From the IMG/VR virus record IMGVR_UViG_3300034104_003538, positions 1 to 45,959 of that record: a stretch of DNA of 45,959 bases. One strand, written 5' to 3'. A model generated the notes under the pieces. It worked only from the letters and a program-made list of their open reading frames with translations, was not told the origin of the DNA and made no database searches. Source of the DNA: a virus. A program made the position numbers and the translations under genes. Positions 9,254 through 15,489 of the stretch are shown here, one piece after another. Position 1 is the stretch's first letter. Each line of letters starts with the position of its first letter.

Positions 9254-9565
9254 TCACGCCTTCGAGCTTCCGCTCTCTGTCCAAAATTCCACCGGCACCA
9301 GCTGATAGGTTGCCCCAAAGCAGCCACGGGTGTCGCCGTTGTTATACTTGCGCTTGATCGTCAAAGCACCCTCATTCTTCAAAGCATAGATATGCTTCCG
9401 AAACGTGTAGCGCTTCATGCCCAGCACTTCGGCCACGTCGATCTGCGAGGCAGCAAACGCTCTGTACTTCGCCATGAGGTACAGGCGGATCCACAAAATC
9501 TTTTCTTCGGCTCTCAATCGCGACATCAAGACGCCCTGCAAGTCAGCTGTCATTTCGTCCGTCAT
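9254..9565 (-). CDS. Winged-helix DNA-binding protein
   Basis: The 103-aa protein contains a helix-turn-helix region of the winged-helix kind: AEEKILWIRLYLMAKYRAF, ASQIDVAEVLGMKRYTFRKH (turn and recognition helix), then IYALKNEGALTIKRKY, with a glycine-rich wing (NNGDTRGCFG). This resembles the helical modules of phage replication or transcription factors. ATG at 9565 has AGGGGA 7 bases upstream and is chosen over the upstream TTG at 9601. The target is unknown; it lies among late genes, so a late regulator is possible. Confidence 0.7.
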   Translation of the reverse strand: MTDEMTADLQGVLMSRLRAEEKILWIRLYLMAKYRAFAASQIDVAEVLGMKRYTFRKHIYALKNEGALTIKRKYNNGDTRGCFGATYQLVPVEFWTESGSSKA

Positions 9566-9755
9566 GGTTTCCCCTTTTGGCTGCACGCTCCCGGCGGGCA
9601 ATCGCTATCAACTCATCAAACGATGTGGCGGTGGTAGGCATCCACTGCGCGCACATCGTACCCATCCAGCTTGCTAAATTGCGGACGCAATGACATGCAT
9701 CGCCCAATCGGCACTGGCCGTAATTATTGCGGAAGTATTCCGGCGGCAGGCTCAC
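9543..9755 (-). CDS. Small cysteine-rich protein with GTG start
   Basis: The 70-aa product begins (GTG) SLPPEYFRNNYGQCRLGDAC and has four cysteines within about 28 residues (QCRLGDACHCV, then MGTMC), spacing that could bind zinc. The C-terminus is a basic helix (AIARRERAAKRGNHDGRND). The GTG at 9755 overlaps the stop of the preceding gene as GTGA and lies behind GGAGGGGAA, a near-perfect ribosome site that is also the end of that gene's coding sequence. The function is unknown. Confidence 0.6.
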   Translation of the reverse strand: MSLPPEYFRNNYGQCRLGDACHCVRNLASWMGTMCAQWMPTTATSFDELIAIARRERAAKRGNHDGRNDS

Positions 9756-10012
9756 TTCCCCTCCAGCGCGGCGCGGGCTGTTGCGCCCCAATAGCCAACA
9801 CAGAACTGTTCGTCGTTGTCGGGCCTGTCGCCTTCAGCAATCTCCCGCAATGCGATGACGCACTTTTGCATTAAGCGCCCAAACCGTGTTGCATCATCCC
9901 TTGCTTCAATGAGCATCTCACGCAGCCGCTCTATTTCGTCGGCGTACTTGCTCTTCGCGTCATGGTAGCCCGACATATAAGCTATCGTCAGATCATCCTT
10001 GTTGTCGCTCAT
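9752..10012 (-). CDS. Small coiled-coil protein ending ARAALEGK
   Basis: The 86-aa protein has an acidic start (MSDNKDDLTIAYMSGYHDAK), a central heptad-like helix (EIERLREMLIEARDDATRFG) and a C-terminus ARAALEGK shared with the gene at 10182-10376. ATG at 10012 overlaps the preceding stop as ATGA. The last codons, GAGGGGAAG, supply the ribosome site of the next gene. It is probably a duplicated relative of its neighbours; no function is known. Confidence 0.65.
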   Translation of the reverse strand: MSDNKDDLTIAYMSGYHDAKSKYADEIERLREMLIEARDDATRFGRLMQKCVIALREIAEGDRPDNDEQFCVGYWGATARAALEGK

Positions 10013-10185
10013 TCCTTCCCCTCCCCAAGCGCGGCGCTGATTAACGGAATGCCGATTGCATTGACGCGCACAATCCCAGTTTTGATTAGCTGTTCGTAAT
10101 GTTCGCGCAGACGCTTCTGCATCTGACGATCAAAATACGATTTATAGAAAGGCGCATAGAGAGACTTCTCTATTGGATCAATCAT
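10009..10185 (-). CDS. Hidden 58-aa gene between two coupled coiled-coil genes
   Basis: This short frame begins MIDPIEKSLYAPFYKSYFDR and ends NAIGIPLISAALGEGKE. ATG at 10185 overlaps the stop of the upstream gene as ATGA, and its own TGA overlaps the ATG of the next gene in the same way. The ribosome site GGAGGGGAAGGA sits directly upstream. Coupling on both sides, an exact fit to the gap and a clear ribosome site make it a real gene despite its size. The C-terminus resembles the AALEGKE ends of its neighbours. The function is unknown. Confidence 0.75.
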   Translation of the reverse strand: MIDPIEKSLYAPFYKSYFDRQMQKRLREHYEQLIKTGIVRVNAIGIPLISAALGEGKE

Positions 10186-10376
10186 TCCTTCCCCTCCAGC
10201 GCGGCGCGGGCAATTTCTTGCATAGTGTCCCCATCTTCATAGGGGTTTATAATGTTTGCGATATCGGCCAAAGACTCGCGCAGCCGCTTGTTCTCTGCGG
10301 CTTGCCAATCGACAAGATCACGCAGGGCCTTATTGTCAGCAGCCAGTCTGATAATAACCCTTTCTTCTTCGCTCAT
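10182..10376 (-). CDS. Small coiled-coil protein ending ARAALEGKE
   Basis: The 64-aa protein starts MSEEERVIIRLAADNKALRD and is almost entirely a predicted amphipathic helix (LVDWQAAENKRLRESLADIA), ending EIARAALEGKE. ATG at 10376 overlaps the upstream stop as ATGA with GAGGTG about 8 bases upstream; an upstream GTG at 10388 is less likely. It shares its C-terminal coding sequence with 9752-10012. It could be a small scaffold or antirepressor-like helper, but nothing identifies it. Confidence 0.65.
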   Translation of the reverse strand: MSEEERVIIRLAADNKALRDLVDWQAAENKRLRESLADIANIINPYEDGDTMQEIARAALEGKE

Positions 10377-10696
10377 TTGAACCAGCACCTCGCCCGCGTC
10401 TCATGGCGCTTGCCCGTCTTGTCGTTCTTCATCACGACATAGGCAGAGTTCGTCTTCACATCCCACGCAATGACGATCACGCCATAAGGCGCAAGTTGCG
10501 TCACCGTGATCATGTTGCCTTCAACATCCGCAAAGGCCTCGTTCCAATCGCCTCGCTCCCATTGGACCATCACTTGTCCCTTAGATGCGACCATGTAGAA
10601 GCGGGTGCCGTCAGCGGATACGCATTCGGTGTTGGCGGGCTTTGCCACCGCAGGGGCAGCCACGAGCATGGCGGCGAGTGTAATTACCTTACGCAT
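10373..10696 (-). CDS. Exported small protein with signal peptide
   Basis: MRKVITLAAMLVAAPAVAKP is a textbook Sec signal peptide: two basic residues, a hydrophobic core and an AVA-like cleavage site near residue 18. The mature 89 residues look beta-rich (GTRFYMVASKGQVMVQWERG, GVIVIAWDVKTNSAYVVMK) and have two cysteines (C25 and C104) that could form a disulfide in the periplasm. Phage periplasmic proteins often act in superinfection exclusion or lysis; that is inference only. ATG at 10696 has GGGAG 7 bases upstream. It overlaps the next gene by ATGA. Confidence 0.7.
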   Translation of the reverse strand: MRKVITLAAMLVAAPAVAKPANTECVSADGTRFYMVASKGQVMVQWERGDWNEAFADVEGNMITVTQLAPYGVIVIAWDVKTNSAYVVMKNDKTGKRHETRARCWFK

Positions 10697-10707
10697 CTTT
10701 CACTCCC

Positions 10708-11055
10708 TCACGCGTTCACGAGTTTCTTCTTCGGCAGACCTTCCAGCCGCTTCAGCGCAGACTGGGGATGAGACCGAGCGATGTGCATGATCGACTTCAC
10801 TTCAGCGAGTCGCTTCTGCCGCACCTTATGGCCGGTCGAATCACCCGTGCCCATCTCCTCAACGTGCCGCATGATCGACAGCGTGCGATCCACCGCCGAG
10901 CTGATCGCTTCATAGGTATCGTCATCAATCGCCGATGCATTGATGATGCGCTCGGCCACGAACTGACGCTTCGTTGCGATGAAGTCTAAATATTCCCGCG
11001 TGATCTGATCGATCACAATCGCGGCCTGCATAAACACTTGCTTATTGATATCCAT
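10708..11055 (-). CDS. Helical phage protein of unknown function
   Basis: The 115-aa protein begins MDINKQVFMQAAIVIDQITR and appears mostly alpha-helical, with a basic C-terminus (SALKRLEGLPKKKLVNA). ATG at 11055 follows GGAGGTTACC, so it is preferred to the ATG four codons upstream that lies within that ribosome site. It follows terL and precedes the exported protein. No family is recognised. Confidence 0.65.
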   Translation of the reverse strand: MDINKQVFMQAAIVIDQITREYLDFIATKRQFVAERIINASAIDDDTYEAISSAVDRTLSIMRHVEEMGTGDSTGHKVRQKRLAEVKSIMHIARSHPQSALKRLEGLPKKKLVNA

Positions 11056-11095
11056 GGTAACCTCCATTTAAGAGGTCACAAGTATACCCATAAAC

Positions 11096-12913
11096 TCACA
11101 CGGGGTAAAGCGGAGCGGGAGCCTTTCCGAGATGCTTCCGGCTCTCATCGAGGTCAGCCGCCCATTCCGGTTGACGCACCAATATCCCGGTATCGCGCAG
11201 ATACTTCACGCCCATGCTCACCGTATCGACAAGGTCATCGTGCTTGCCCTTCGGGAACTGGCTCACTTGCGTGATCACCTCTTCCGCCCACTTCATGTTC
11301 GGGGCATGCACCAGCCCTTCCTCAAACAAGTGCGAGATCGAATAGAGCCGAGCCAGCTTGTCCTGCCCCTTCGGATCCACCAGCTGCACCGCCCAGTCCT
11401 CGTGCCCATACAGCCGCCGAAGCTCTTGGCTCACGCTGTAACCCGCAGCCTTATTCTCGATCAGCAGCCTATCAACCTTGAACTGGCGGCAGGAGCTGGC
11501 AACCCTCTGCACGAGATCATGCAACTCAAGCCTCGCCTGCCACGCATACGCTAAGAACAACCGAGGGAACGCCTCGTACTGGTTCGCCATGTTCAACTTG
11601 AACTTCACGGCCAGCGCGCTGTCGAACTTGTCCTCGGCCTCGACGTTGCTCTGCAGCTTGTACTCGCCCCGCCCCTCGCGCTTGATGTAGTTCTCCGCTT
11701 GCCTCGCGGCCTGCCCACTGAACACGCCCCATATGGTTAGGGCCGAGAAGTCGTTGCTCGTTTTCTCCGTATAAGCCGTGTCGAGACAGGCGATGACCAT
11801 ATCCATCTCGGGGTAGTTCGCGCCTTCCCATGGCTGCCACCACTCACGCTTGATGACGCCGCCGCCCTTGGGCTCGGGACGCTGTTGCAGCTGGCCCGCT
11901 GCCGTCCACATGCCCATGTCTCTCTCAAGTTGGCGGACCTCACGCTCACCGAACCGTTCGGGCCATAAGAGTGTACCTTCCCGCTCGTTCTCCAAGAACT
12001 CTTCCGCTTCGGGATCAACGGCAATCCGAGCGCCATCCTCATCCACTTCGACCAGCGGGACCTTTTCATCATCGCAGCCACGGGGATCGTCGAACCACTT
12101 GTCCTTGCCCTTTTCATCGAACCCCACCCATGTGCTGCAGTGCCGCCGCCACTCGTACCGCATCGGCAAGCACAGATGCGTCCAGTCCCCATGATCCTTC
12201 GACAGCACATGCCCCGTGATGTCGCTCTCGCTCAGCCGCTGCTGGATCACTACAAGCGCGCCGTTCTTCATGTCGTTCAGACGCGTGCTAAGCGCTTGAT
12301 CCCACCAGTCGATGGTGCCTTGGATCACGGCGTCCGAGAAGGCTTCCTTCGCATTGTTCGGGTCATCGACCACGATGATATTGCCGCCTTCACCCGTCAG
12401 CGCCGAGCCAACCGATGTGGCCAATCGAGATCCGCCCTTGTCATTGTCGAAGCGGGTCTTGCTGTTCTGATCCGGCAGCAGCTTGAACCGGTCGCCATAG
12501 TTCCGCTGATACCAGCTGGAGCGGATCAACCGGCGCGTGTTGTTCGAATCACGAAGCGCGAGGTTGTGGGCATACGATGCAAACAGGAACCGCACGCCCG
12601 CACCGCTCGTCGGGGACATGCGCCTCTGCGCCCATGTCCACGCGGGGAACGCCACCGATGTGATCGATGACTTACCCATGCGTGGCGGGATGTTGATGAT
12701 CAGCCGCTTGATGTGGCCCTTCGTCACCGCTTCGAGATGGTCAGCCACCGCCTCGATAGGCCAGCCCATCTTAAACGGGCTCGGGTCCATGTACTTCCAT
12801 GCGTTCTCGATGAACTTCGCCAGCCTGTCCTCGCACACGAGGCGCGCGAGCTGGTCTTCATCCTTGTCTGTGAGCTGGTTCTTCCGCAGGAAGGCATCGG
12901 CTTCGCTCGTCAT
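11096..12913 (-). CDS. terL: Terminase large subunit
   Basis: The 605-aa protein has the full two-domain arrangement. The ATPase has a Walker A PPRMGKSS (residues 76-83), Walker B IIVVDD (179-184) and a coupling motif region VVIQQRLSESD. The RNase H-like nuclease has its first acidic residue in ACLDTAYTEKTSNDFSAL (D378), the second in DRLLIENKAAG (E486) and the last pair in KHDDLVDTVSMGVKYL (559-560). It packages DNA into the prohead through the portal and makes the terminal cut. ATG at 12913 overlaps the preceding stop as ATGA. Confidence 0.97.
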   Translation of the reverse strand: MTSEADAFLRKNQLTDKDEDQLARLVCEDRLAKFIENAWKYMDPSPFKMGWPIEAVADHLEAVTKGHIKRLIINIPPRMGKSSITSVAFPAWTWAQRRMSPTSGAGVRFLFASYAHNLALRDSNNTRRLIRSSWYQRNYGDRFKLLPDQNSKTRFDNDKGGSRLATSVGSALTGEGGNIIVVDDPNNAKEAFSDAVIQGTIDWWDQALSTRLNDMKNGALVVIQQRLSESDITGHVLSKDHGDWTHLCLPMRYEWRRHCSTWVGFDEKGKDKWFDDPRGCDDEKVPLVEVDEDGARIAVDPEAEEFLENEREGTLLWPERFGEREVRQLERDMGMWTAAGQLQQRPEPKGGGVIKREWWQPWEGANYPEMDMVIACLDTAYTEKTSNDFSALTIWGVFSGQAARQAENYIKREGRGEYKLQSNVEAEDKFDSALAVKFKLNMANQYEAFPRLFLAYAWQARLELHDLVQRVASSCRQFKVDRLLIENKAAGYSVSQELRRLYGHEDWAVQLVDPKGQDKLARLYSISHLFEEGLVHAPNMKWAEEVITQVSQFPKGKHDDLVDTVSMGVKYLRDTGILVRQPEWAADLDESRKHLGKAPAPLYPV

Positions 12914-13206
12914 CGGTTCTTCGCTCTCTTATGCACCTTGATCTTCATAAAGAAGTTTACGAGACGCCTCACATCAACTTCGGATGGCTCCGCATGGTTC
13001 AAACATAGGTAGGGGCTGCCAGTGCGATGATCCAGCCTCTGATCGAGATAGACCATATTCTTGTTCTCGCTGTCCCGGAAGTACAGCAGATCGCCATCGG
13101 GCTCTTCATAGCAGTACCCGTTGTCATCATCGAGATCGCGCCGACGCAGCCAGCCGAATTGCCAGTGCCAGCCCGAGCGAATCACTTTGTCGTTCACCAC
13201 GCCCAT
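12910..13206 (-). CDS. Small protein upstream of terL
   Basis: The 98-aa protein begins MGVVNDKVIRSGWHWQFGWL. It has an aromatic and acidic centre (DLDDDNGYCYEEPDGDLLYF) and a basic C-terminus (FMKIKVHKRAKNR). ATG at 13206 has AAGGGAG 7 bases upstream; a longer reading from 13320 would bury most of the upstream gene and is rejected. The N-terminal 13 bases overlap the gene before it. No function is recognised. Confidence 0.65.
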   Translation of the reverse strand: MGVVNDKVIRSGWHWQFGWLRRRDLDDDNGYCYEEPDGDLLYFRDSENKNMVYLDQRLDHRTGSPYLCLNHAEPSEVDVRRLVNFFMKIKVHKRAKNR

Positions 13207-13421
13207 GCTGTGGCTCCCTTCGGTCTCAGCGTGCGGCCCATCGTGATGTTCTTCTGAGCCCGGATCTCCGGGTTCGCCCAGCTCCAGCACTCGCCGGTAT
13301 CGTCTTGGAAGCAGACCCATATGAGGTCGTGCTCCGGCCCATAGTCGATCAGCATATGCGCCAGCGCGGCACCTCTTGGCGTCGTGAGCGGCAATGGCGG
13401 GTTGAGCTGGGTCACGGTCAT
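13194..13421 (-). CDS. Conserved small phage protein
   Basis: The 75-aa protein reads PRGAALAHMLIDYGPEHDLI, then WVCFQDDTGECWSWANPEIR and ITMGRT. I recall this pattern from many proteobacterial phages, where it is annotated as hypothetical and often lies near terminase genes. ATG at 13421 overlaps the upstream stop as ATGA. A small beta-sheet fold is likely. The function is unknown. Confidence 0.75.
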   Translation of the reverse strand: MTVTQLNPPLPLTTPRGAALAHMLIDYGPEHDLIWVCFQDDTGECWSWANPEIRAQKNITMGRTLRPKGATAWAW

Positions 13422-13642
13422 TTGAGCACGACAGCAGCCGCTGAAGCCTCTTGCAGCGCCTTAGCCTGCGCCTCGGTCTTCAGACCCTTCGCGAGATCCT
13501 TCATGGCTCGCGCCACGATCATCATGTACTCGCTCGAGAACTGGCGCAGCACGGGATGGTTCAGCGCCGTCAGCTGGCCGTCCTTGTCAGCTTGCAGGAC
13601 GATCAGATTGATCACGTCCGGCACTTTGTTCTGATGGTTCAT
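13418..13642 (-). CDS. Small helical protein nested over the end of terS
   Basis: The 74-aa protein begins MNHQNKVPDVINLIVLQADK and is helical and alanine-rich at the end (KTEAQAKALQEASAAAVVLK). ATG at 13642 follows GGGGAG with 7-base spacing and is preferred to the in-frame ATG at 13660. It overlaps the last 56 bases of terS in another frame, an unusually long overlap for this operon. The function is unknown. Confidence 0.65.
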   Translation of the reverse strand: MNHQNKVPDVINLIVLQADKDGQLTALNHPVLRQFSSEYMMIVARAMKDLAKGLKTEAQAKALQEASAAAVVLK

Positions 13643-14198
13643 ATTCAATCTCCCCTTCAACCTCTATGACCTCGCCCTCGATCAGCTCGCCCTCTTTCCG
13701 TTGCTTGGCGATCTGCATCAGATTCATCATCGTCTCACGCTCGTCGGCTGTGAGATAGTCGTAATCGACCTTCGTCGGTTCTTCCCTCACCGGCTCGGGC
13801 AGCTTCGCCAGCTCAGCCAGCACCCGCTCAGAATAGCGCTTCGGATTCCACCGCGATGTCAGCCACTGGATATGCTGCGCATAAAGGCGGAGCGAATCGA
13901 TCTCCTCCTTCGTCACCGGCGTCTGACGCTTCTCGATGCGCACCATGTTTGTCATGCGGTCATGAAGCTCGCCGGTCAGCGTTTCTGTGCCAGCCTCACG
14001 CGCGCGGACCAGCAGGGCGAAAAAATGCGGCCTATCCCCCGCCCAGTTCTGTATCGTCCTAATTGTAGGCATATCCGGGTCTGAACAGATCGACGTGAGC
14101 GTGATCCCTTGTGAGAGCTTCTCTGCTATCTCGTCTGCTAGGTCTTCTGAGTATTTAGAGGGTCTGCCTTTGATGGCTCCCTCTTTGCGCTTTGTCAC
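13587..14198 (-). CDS. terS: Terminase small subunit
   Basis: The 203-aa protein starts (GTG) TKRKEGAIKGRPSKYSEDLA and has the classic N-terminal helix-turn-helix of terminase small subunits: EIAEKLSQGITLTSICSDPD then MPTIRTIQNWAGDRPHFFAL, followed by a helical oligomerisation region (LVRAREAGTETLTGELHDRM, then WNPKRYSERV). The acidic tail is typical of the terL contact region. It recognises the packaging site. GTG at 14198 overlaps the upstream stop as GTGA, with AGAGG about 8 bases upstream. Confidence 0.88.
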   Translation of the reverse strand: MTKRKEGAIKGRPSKYSEDLADEIAEKLSQGITLTSICSDPDMPTIRTIQNWAGDRPHFFALLVRAREAGTETLTGELHDRMTNMVRIEKRQTPVTKEEIDSLRLYAQHIQWLTSRWNPKRYSERVLAELAKLPEPVREEPTKVDYDYLTADERETMMNLMQIAKQRKEGELIEGEVIEVEGEIEYEPSEQSAGRDQSDRPAS

Positions 14199-14449
14199 TT
14201 GTTGGCCTCTGATGTTTCTGCAGCCACAGCTTTGAACTTCCGGTTCAGCTCGTCCGTCTCATCTTTGAAATCATCCGCCAGCCTTCGCAGACCATAGGCG
14301 GTCACCAACCCCAACGCAGAACCGAAACTCGCATTTGAGTTTTTAAGCTCTGCGATATTGCTATCGGCGAGAGAGCCATAGTGCTTTGCCCCTAGCAGGA
14401 GCCTTTCCACTGCGGCCTTGTACTCTTTGCAATACTCTTCATACGTCAT
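14195..14449 (-). CDS. Small helical protein upstream of terS
   Basis: The 84-aa protein begins MTYEEYCKEYKAAVERLLLG. A short glycine-rich, mildly hydrophobic segment (ASFGSALGLVTAYGL) separates two helices, the second ending DETDELNRKFKAVAAETSEA. It is probably soluble or weakly membrane-associated. ATG at 14449 lies 8 bases after the stop of a tiny membrane-protein gene. The function is unknown. Confidence 0.65.
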   Translation of the reverse strand: MTYEEYCKEYKAAVERLLLGAKHYGSLADSNIAELKNSNASFGSALGLVTAYGLRRLADDFKDETDELNRKFKAVAAETSEANK

Positions 14450-14457
14450 GGCTTAAC

Positions 14458-14553
14458 TCACCTTGTTACGAGCACATAGAGGATGGCGAACAACAGGAAT
14501 GGCACGATCAGATGATAGGCTGCCAAGGCTGGCTGGATCTCGATGCCGGTCAT
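14458..14553 (-). CDS. Hidden 31-aa single-span membrane protein
   Basis: This tiny frame reads MTGIEIQPALAAYHLIVPFL followed by LFAILYVLVTR: a short polar start, one transmembrane helix of about 17 residues and a basic end. ATG at 14553 overlaps the stop of the upstream HTH gene as ATGA, and the ribosome site AGGGGGAGA lies 7 bases upstream. Those two features make it convincing despite its size. Phage membrane miniproteins may be holin regulators or host-interaction factors; nothing here decides. Confidence 0.7.
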   Translation of the reverse strand: MTGIEIQPALAAYHLIVPFLLFAILYVLVTR

Positions 14554-14756
14554 TGTACAATCTCCCCCTTCGGCACAGCATCATCGATGGCGGCAGCGAA
14601 CGACTGGGCTAGCCGAGCCTTCTCCCGCTTGATGTGCCAGTAGACCGTGCTTTCAGAGATGTTGAGGTAATCCGCGATCAAGCTCTTGCTGAAGCCACGC
14701 TGGTAAAGGTCGATAACCTCGGCGTGGCGCTTGTGTTGCTGATGATCCGATTTCAT
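14550..14756 (-). CDS. Small helix-turn-helix protein
   Basis: The 68-aa protein carries a clear HTH of the LuxR/sigma-region-4 style: AEVIDLYQRGFSKSLIADYL, then NISESTVYWHIKREKARLAQ. A regulatory role at the head of the packaging operon is likely; alternatively it could be a second DNA-recognition partner for terminase. ATG at 14756 has AGGGGAG 6 bases upstream. It is translationally coupled to the 31-aa membrane protein. Confidence 0.75.
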   Translation of the reverse strand: MKSDHQQHKRHAEVIDLYQRGFSKSLIADYLNISESTVYWHIKREKARLAQSFAAAIDDAVPKGEIVQ

Positions 14757-14861
14757 ATCCTGCTCCCCTTGTGCCCCGCTTCACGCATGCTCGGGGCCGC
14801 CAAGGATTGAGCGACTGGATGCCTCGGGAGGAGGGCCTCGACAGTACCTTGGTCAGCACCC

Positions 14862-14867
14862 ATTATA
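14862..14867 (-). promoter_or_regulatory. TATAAT box ahead of the HTH/terS operon (tentative)
   Basis: A perfect TATAAT reads on the minus strand in the 118-base gap between the small membrane protein ending at 14875 and the HTH gene starting at 14756. No good -35 lies 16-18 bases upstream (the closest is CTATAA), so it would need an activator. If used, transcription would begin near 14855 and give a leader of about 100 bases for the packaging genes. Confidence 0.3.
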
Positions 14868-14874
14868 CCACAAC

Positions 14875-15045
14875 TCACTGATCTTTATAGCGTTTTAGAT
14901 AATTATCGACATCTTGGCTGCCGATATGTTCCATCTCATCGGACGCTTTGATGTCCCGGCCCACATAATAGGCCCACCCGATAAACGCGCCGGGGATAAG
15001 ACCGAAGATCACCAGCCCGCCCCAAAACACTGCCCACTCAGCCAT
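14875..15045 (-). CDS. Hidden 56-aa membrane protein, first gene of minus operon
   Basis: The frame begins MAEWAVFWGGLVIFGLIPGA and continues FIGWAYYVGRD, giving one strong transmembrane helix at about residues 5-27 with an N-out or short N-terminal end, then an acidic soluble tail ending NYLKRYKDQ. ATG at 15045 follows GGAGGG with 5-6 base spacing, an excellent ribosome site. It is the promoter-proximal minus-strand gene, divergent from the plus-strand early genes. Small single-span proteins at such positions can be inner-membrane effectors or holin-like; the role is unknown. Confidence 0.75.
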   Translation of the reverse strand: MAEWAVFWGGLVIFGLIPGAFIGWAYYVGRDIKASDEMEHIGSQDVDNYLKRYKDQ

Positions 15046-15108
15046 AACACCCTCCGTTTGACCCCGTAATACTGGACCTGTTCGGGCCTTAAATCAACAC
15101 AGAGCTGA

Positions 15109-15126
15109 CCCATAATGAGTTATGGG
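15109..15126. promoter_or_regulatory. Palindrome between divergent operons
   Basis: CCCATAA and TTATGGG form a perfect 7-bp inverted repeat around TGAG, ending 3 bases before the -35 box of the plus-strand promoter at 15130. In a divergent intergenic region this fits an operator for a dimeric regulator acting on both directions, or an mRNA-leader hairpin on the minus strand. The minus-strand promoter itself is not clear. Confidence 0.5.
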
Positions 15127-15129
15127 CTG

Positions 15130-15158
15130 TTGACTGCCGTCGTGGCACAGGGTATGGA
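15130..15158 (+). promoter_or_regulatory. Palindrome-bearing promoter, copy 1
   Basis: TTGACT, a 17-base spacer and TATGGA make a sigma70-like promoter. The spacer contains TGCCGTCGTGGCA (15135-15147), an imperfect version of the palindrome TGCCAC-N-GTGGCA found in the other copies. It is followed by the conserved leader AACAGGAG that ends at the ribosome site of the 15185 gene. The palindrome sits where RNA polymerase binds, so a repressor there would block initiation. Confidence 0.75.
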
Positions 15159-15184
15159 TGGGTACTATTTAACAGGAGATTACA

Positions 15185-15382
15185 ATGAAACTCAAAACCT
15201 ACGAAAACCTCTACATCGCTATCGAACAGCAAGCCGACCGCACTTGGCTGCTCTTCAACAAAGTGACTGGCATCTACGATGACCGCACTTTCCGCACCTA
15301 CGATGAAGCCCGCAATTCTATGTGGGAAATGACTGAGCGGTATAAAATTATCGCCCGTGGTCGCTGCGCTCGTTACGCTTGA
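15185..15382 (+). CDS. Small early protein 1
   Basis: The 65-aa basic protein begins MKLKTYENLYIAIEQQADRT and ends KIIARGRCARYA. It reads as a small beta-alpha fold (WLLFNKVTGIYDDRTFRTYD, then a helix EARNSMWEMTERY). ATG at 15185 has AGGAGA 6 bases upstream. It has its own palindromic promoter and its own terminator, so it is a single-gene transcript. No family is recognised; small early phage proteins of this type often target host factors (inference). Confidence 0.75.
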   Translation: MKLKTYENLYIAIEQQADRTWLLFNKVTGIYDDRTFRTYDEARNSMWEMTERYKIIARGRCARYA

Positions 15383-15394
15383 AGATTAAAAACT

Positions 15395-15419
15395 GGGGGG
15401 CTTCGGCCCCCTTTTTTTA
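15395..15419 (+). terminator. Intrinsic terminator after small early gene 1
   Basis: GGGGGC-TTCG-GCCCCC followed by eight T residues: a very stable tetraloop hairpin and U-run, 12 bases after the stop at 15382. Confidence 0.93.
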
Positions 15420-15432
15420 TCCAAAAAACCGC

Positions 15433-15461
15433 TTGTGTGCCACGGTGGCATAGGGTATACA
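15433..15461 (+). promoter_or_regulatory. Palindrome-bearing promoter, copy 2
   Basis: TTGTGT, 17 bases and TATACA, with the perfect palindrome TGCCACGGTGGCA at 15438-15450 in the spacer. The leader TTTACAGGAGG leads to the ATG at 15490. The -35 is weaker than in the other copies but the -10 is better. Confidence 0.75.
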
Positions 15462-15489
15462 TAGGTCATCAAATTTACAGGAGGTTCCC

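Noticed and set aside
14753-14863. 36-codon minus frame ending as ATGA before the HTH gene
   Set aside because: Its end fits the coupling pattern, but there is no ribosome site and a TATAAT box overlaps its start, so the mRNA might begin inside it. Left as uncertain.
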